64,000 bases of DNA from an uncultured Acidimicrobiales bacterium (GTDB taxonomy: Bacteria > Actinomycetota > Acidimicrobiia > Acidimicrobiales > SHLQ01). The position numbers and the translations under genes were made by a program. The DNA is taken from the NCBI GenBank assembly GCA_938023735.1, contig CALJDK010000001.1, forward strand, positions 16,903 to 80,902. Direction: 5' to 3'. Shown here in pieces: positions 61,974-64,000 of this stretch. The notes under the pieces are model-generated. The model was not told the DNA's origin and did no database searches. It saw only the letters and a list, made by a program, of their open reading frames with translations. Position 1 is the stretch's first letter, and every line of letters begins with the position of its first letter.

Positions 61974-63455
61974 TTAATCGCCGCCGAGTGCGTGGGCGAT
62001 GGCCGCAGCTACACCCTCAGAGGCGAGCGTACTATGAGCGGCGACAAAGGCCGACCGGAAGACCTCGCTGGTGTCGAGCTCGCCAAACACCTGAACGAAG
62101 CTCAGGAAGGCGGCCGGGTCGTCGATGGCGTTGGTGGCGTGGTTCTTCGCCAGTTCGAGTTGCGGGTCGTTGGCGATAGAGATGGTGTTGCCGGAGAAGT
62201 CGTTGCCGGTGAGATAGTGACACCAGGCGGCGAGCGCGAGTGCGCTGTGTTTCACGCTGCTTTGGTCACCACCCGCTGCGGCTTCAAGCTGGGCGCGTAC
62301 CGTCGGCAGGAGGAACTTGGGAAACTTGGCGGAGCCATCGAGGCAGAGCCGGGAAATCTGGTCACCGACGGCCGGGTTCGAGAACCGCTCGATGAGCGAA
62401 GCGTTGTACTGGGCGGTGTCGATGCCGTGCACGGGCGGGAGCACCGGCTTGGCTTCGTTGTCGAGGAATGAGGCGACGTACTTGCGGATGGCCGGGTTGG
62501 CCATTGCGTCGTCAACGGTTTCGATGCCATCGAGGGCGGCGAGGTAGGCGAGGCACGAGTGTCCGGCATTGAGGAGCCGAAGCTTCATGTGTTCGTACGG
62601 TTCGACGTCGTTGGTGATGATGATGTCGAGCTTTTCGAGTGGCGGGCGGTCGCCCGCGAAGTCGTCTTCAACCACCCATTGCCGGAATGGTTCGGCCACG
62701 ACCGGCCACTCGTCGTGGGCACCGTGGGTCTCGGCAAGCCAAGCTCCGTCGGAGTCGGTAGTGGCTGGGGTGATGCGGTCGACCATGCTGTTCGGGAACG
62801 AAACGTTCGCGGTGATCCAAGGCACAAGGTCGGCGTTGATGCGGCTTGCCTCGCCCAACGTGGCCGCCTTGGCGGCGTGACCGTTGGACATGATGTTGTC
62901 GCAACTGAGCACGGTGATCTTTCCGCCGGTTTCGCTGCGCGCCTGGAGCCCGGCGACGATGATGGCGAACGCCGAGCCAGGGCCGGCTACCGGCGAGTCG
63001 GGGTCATAGAGACCGGTGACATCGTCGATCGGGTAGCCGCCCTCGGTGACGGTGAGCGAAACGATTTGGGTGGTTGGCGCGGCAATGGCAGCGATGAGTT
63101 CGCTGGCATCGGGATGGGCAAGGGTATAGCCGGTGATGCTGCCGATGACGGCAACATCGGTTGCATCGGGACCGCGAGAGATGAGGGTGTAGAGGCCATC
63201 TTGGGCATCGAGTGCGGTTTGCATTCGACTATCGCCTGGAAGGACCCCAGCGCCGAGAATGGCCCAGTCGAGGTTTCCCATTTCGCAGAGTTCGTGGGCA
63301 TAGGTGGCGAGGTGTGAGCGATGGAACCCGCCCACCCCGATATGAACAATGCCTTGCCGCAGTGCCGAGCGGTCGTAGCCGGGCGTGGAGATAGCGGGCG
63401 AGAGCTGAGAAAGGGTCTCGTTGGTGATGGGCACCGGCGAGTTGAGAGATGACAC
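61974..63455 (-). CDS. mannitol dehydrogenase family protein
   Basis: A 493-residue long-chain polyol dehydrogenase, NAD-dependent, of the family with mannitol 2-dehydrogenase, fructuronate and tagaturonate reductases. GIVHIGVGGFHRSHLA (about 34-49) is the Rossmann loop; the catalytic Lys and the KxxxxNxxH segment appear in EHMKLRLLNAGHSCLAYLA. It would oxidise a sugar alcohol such as mannitol or arabitol. Position next to a DeoR regulator and a sugar-type binding lipoprotein supports polyol catabolism. It heads the minus-strand operon. Confidence 0.92.
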   Translation of the reverse strand: MSSLNSPVPITNETLSQLSPAISTPGYDRSALRQGIVHIGVGGFHRSHLATYAHELCEMGNLDWAILGAGVLPGDSRMQTALDAQDGLYTLISRGPDATDVAVIGSITGYTLAHPDASELIAAIAAPTTQIVSLTVTEGGYPIDDVTGLYDPDSPVAGPGSAFAIIVAGLQARSETGGKITVLSCDNIMSNGHAAKAATLGEASRINADLVPWITANVSFPNSMVDRITPATTDSDGAWLAETHGAHDEWPVVAEPFRQWVVEDDFAGDRPPLEKLDIIITNDVEPYEHMKLRLLNAGHSCLAYLAALDGIETVDDAMANPAIRKYVASFLDNEAKPVLPPVHGIDTAQYNASLIERFSNPAVGDQISRLCLDGSAKFPKFLLPTVRAQLEAAAGGDQSSVKHSALALAAWCHYLTGNDFSGNTISIANDPQLELAKNHATNAIDDPAAFLSFVQVFGELDTSEVFRSAFVAAHSTLASEGVAAAIAHALGGD

Positions 63456-63469
63456 ATCGCAACCCTATA

Positions 63470-63593
63470 CCAACATAAACACAGACGCTACCTTCGGTAA
63501 TGGCGCCCGATTGGCTAATTCAGGGAAGAACTTCGGTCGATTTCAATCAATTAACAACCTAAACCAACATTCGATGTTGTAATCCAACATAAA
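63470..63593. promoter_or_regulatory. candidate DeoR operator repeats
   Basis: CCAACATAAA at 63470-63479 and again at 63584-63593, CCAACAT at 63564-63570, and CAACAT-TCG-ATGTTG (63565-63579) as an inverted pair. The two downstream repeats are 20 bases apart. The AT-rich divergent region between the polyol dehydrogenase and the lipoprotein is where a DeoR protein would be expected to bind. Confidence 0.6.
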
Positions 63594-63670
63594 ACCAACT
63601 AAAACAGATAACGATAAGATTGGATTCTTGGCATTCGGCTGGTTTCCTTGACTCCCGTGGAGGGGAATGT

Positions 63671-64000
63671 ATGTCTCAAGACACACGCCTACGGTCTAAG
63701 CCGTGGCTCATGCTGTTGAGTGTTCTCGCAGCTTTGGCTCTCGTCGCAACCGCTTGCGGTAGCGACGCAGCAGATGTCGCCAGCGACGTTGCTGACGAGG
63801 TCGAAGACGTCGTCGATGGCGATGAAGAGGCCATGGAAGACGAAGAAGCCATGGAAGATGAAGAAGCCATGGAAGATGAAGAGGCCATGGAAGATGAAGA
63901 GCCCGCCGTCGTGACCGTTACCGGTCCCGAGCGCGATGACTCTGAAGCCGGATCCATCCAGCAGGTTCTTTCCGCCTTCGGCGAAGAAAACGGCATCGAG
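63671..64000 (+). CDS. ABC transporter substrate-binding lipoprotein, N-terminal part
   Basis: The first 110 residues of a gene cut by the window end. ATG 63671 follows a strong GGAGGGG site (63659-63665). The signal peptide ends in LVATAC with Cys at residue 28 as the likely lipidated residue. A highly acidic linker of EEAMED repeats follows (residues 52-75), then VVTVTGPERDDSEAGSIQQVLSAFGEENGIE, which is the usual start of carbohydrate-binding family 1 solute-binding domains. It likely binds a sugar or polyol for import; the permease genes would be downstream of the window. Confidence 0.85.
   Translation, partial: MSQDTRLRSKPWLMLLSVLAALALVATACGSDAADVASDVADEVEDVVDGDEEAMEDEEAMEDEEAMEDEEAMEDEEPAVVTVTGPERDDSEAGSIQQVLSAFGEENGIE
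63824..63895 (+). repeat. four tandem 18-bp repeats in the lipoprotein gene
   Basis: Four consecutive units encode E-E-A-M-E-D; they differ at only a few third codon positions (GAA/GAG, GAC/GAT). In-frame, so copy changes would only lengthen or shorten the acidic linker. Confidence 0.9.

Overview
The window is about 62-65% GC, compact, and carries a gene set typical of an actinobacterium, most likely a member of the class Acidimicrobiia (Ilumatobacter-like, probably aquatic). The pointers are a DUF3263/LytR_C pair as in mycobacteria, an actinobacterial coproheme decarboxylase, stand-alone groL, the PAC2 protein, monomeric isocitrate dehydrogenase, sdhCAB, and two clpP genes beside a PopR/ClgR-like regulator. 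The taxonomic call is inferred from gene content; no rRNA is present. I see no phage, insertion sequence, CRISPR array or rRNA operon; most of the window is ordinary chromosomal housekeeping.

Layout. 0-6 kb: tail of a class II aldolase, tRNA-Thr(TGT), DUF3263-LytR_C pair, glycerate kinase, an SH3 lipoprotein, a small receiver protein and groL behind a CIRCE operator, then a short palindromic repeat pair. 6-15 kb: fdhD, coproheme decarboxylase, nitronate monooxygenase, putA with a divergent PAS-AraC regulator, HpcH/HpaI aldolase, larE and two small genes. 15-23 kb: nitrogen genes amt (behind a GlnR-like box) and glnD, separated by a lipase and a Nudix gene, then a secreted RTX/thrombospondin-type-3 calcium-binding protein. 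23-36 kb: GNAT, PAC2, iolB, ROK kinase, sucCD, a cell-wall amidase, purN-purH, rhomboid, folD and icd. 36-46 kb: a heterodimeric ABC exporter, mdh, DNA glycosylase, SCP2 protein, a DUF368 transporter and an alpha/beta-hydrolase lacking its nucleophile. 45.9-46.3 kb: a gene-free interval with a promoter-like motif, a perfect 14-bp inverted repeat over its -10 box, and a terminator hairpin. 46-55 kb: sdhCAB, a GH2 glycosidase, the XRE regulator, two clpP genes and a MoxR-type ATPase. 55-64 kb: a GH1-like pseudoenzyme coupled to a MaoC hydratase, an intergenic cluster of palindromes, ridA, an SDR, a kinase, and a polyol/sugar locus (IMPase, DeoR regulator, mannitol dehydrogenase family, and the start of a substrate-binding lipoprotein on the other strand).

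How the genes work together. sucCD, icd, mdh and sdhCAB give a large share of the TCA cycle, scattered over 22 kb in separate units. amt and glnD are parts of the PII nitrogen circuit, but glnB is not in the window. purN-purH and folD serve purine and one-carbon metabolism. The 61-64 kb locus looks like uptake and oxidation of a sugar alcohol or sugar acid under a DeoR repressor.

The observations I consider most worth following are: (1) the clpP pair in which one subunit keeps Ser and Asp but has Gln in place of the catalytic His, beside an XRE regulator whose C-terminus is a Clp-degron-like LAA; (2) the promoter-operator-terminator cassette at 45.95-46.28 kb with no protein in it; (3) two hairpins at 58.12-58.24 kb whose 13-bp stems differ by two compensated base pairs; (4) the GH1 and alpha/beta-hydrolase pseudoenzymes; (5) GlnR-like, CIRCE and DeoR-type operator motifs in front of amt, groL and the polyol locus. 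No single large unknown defence-type system is visible.
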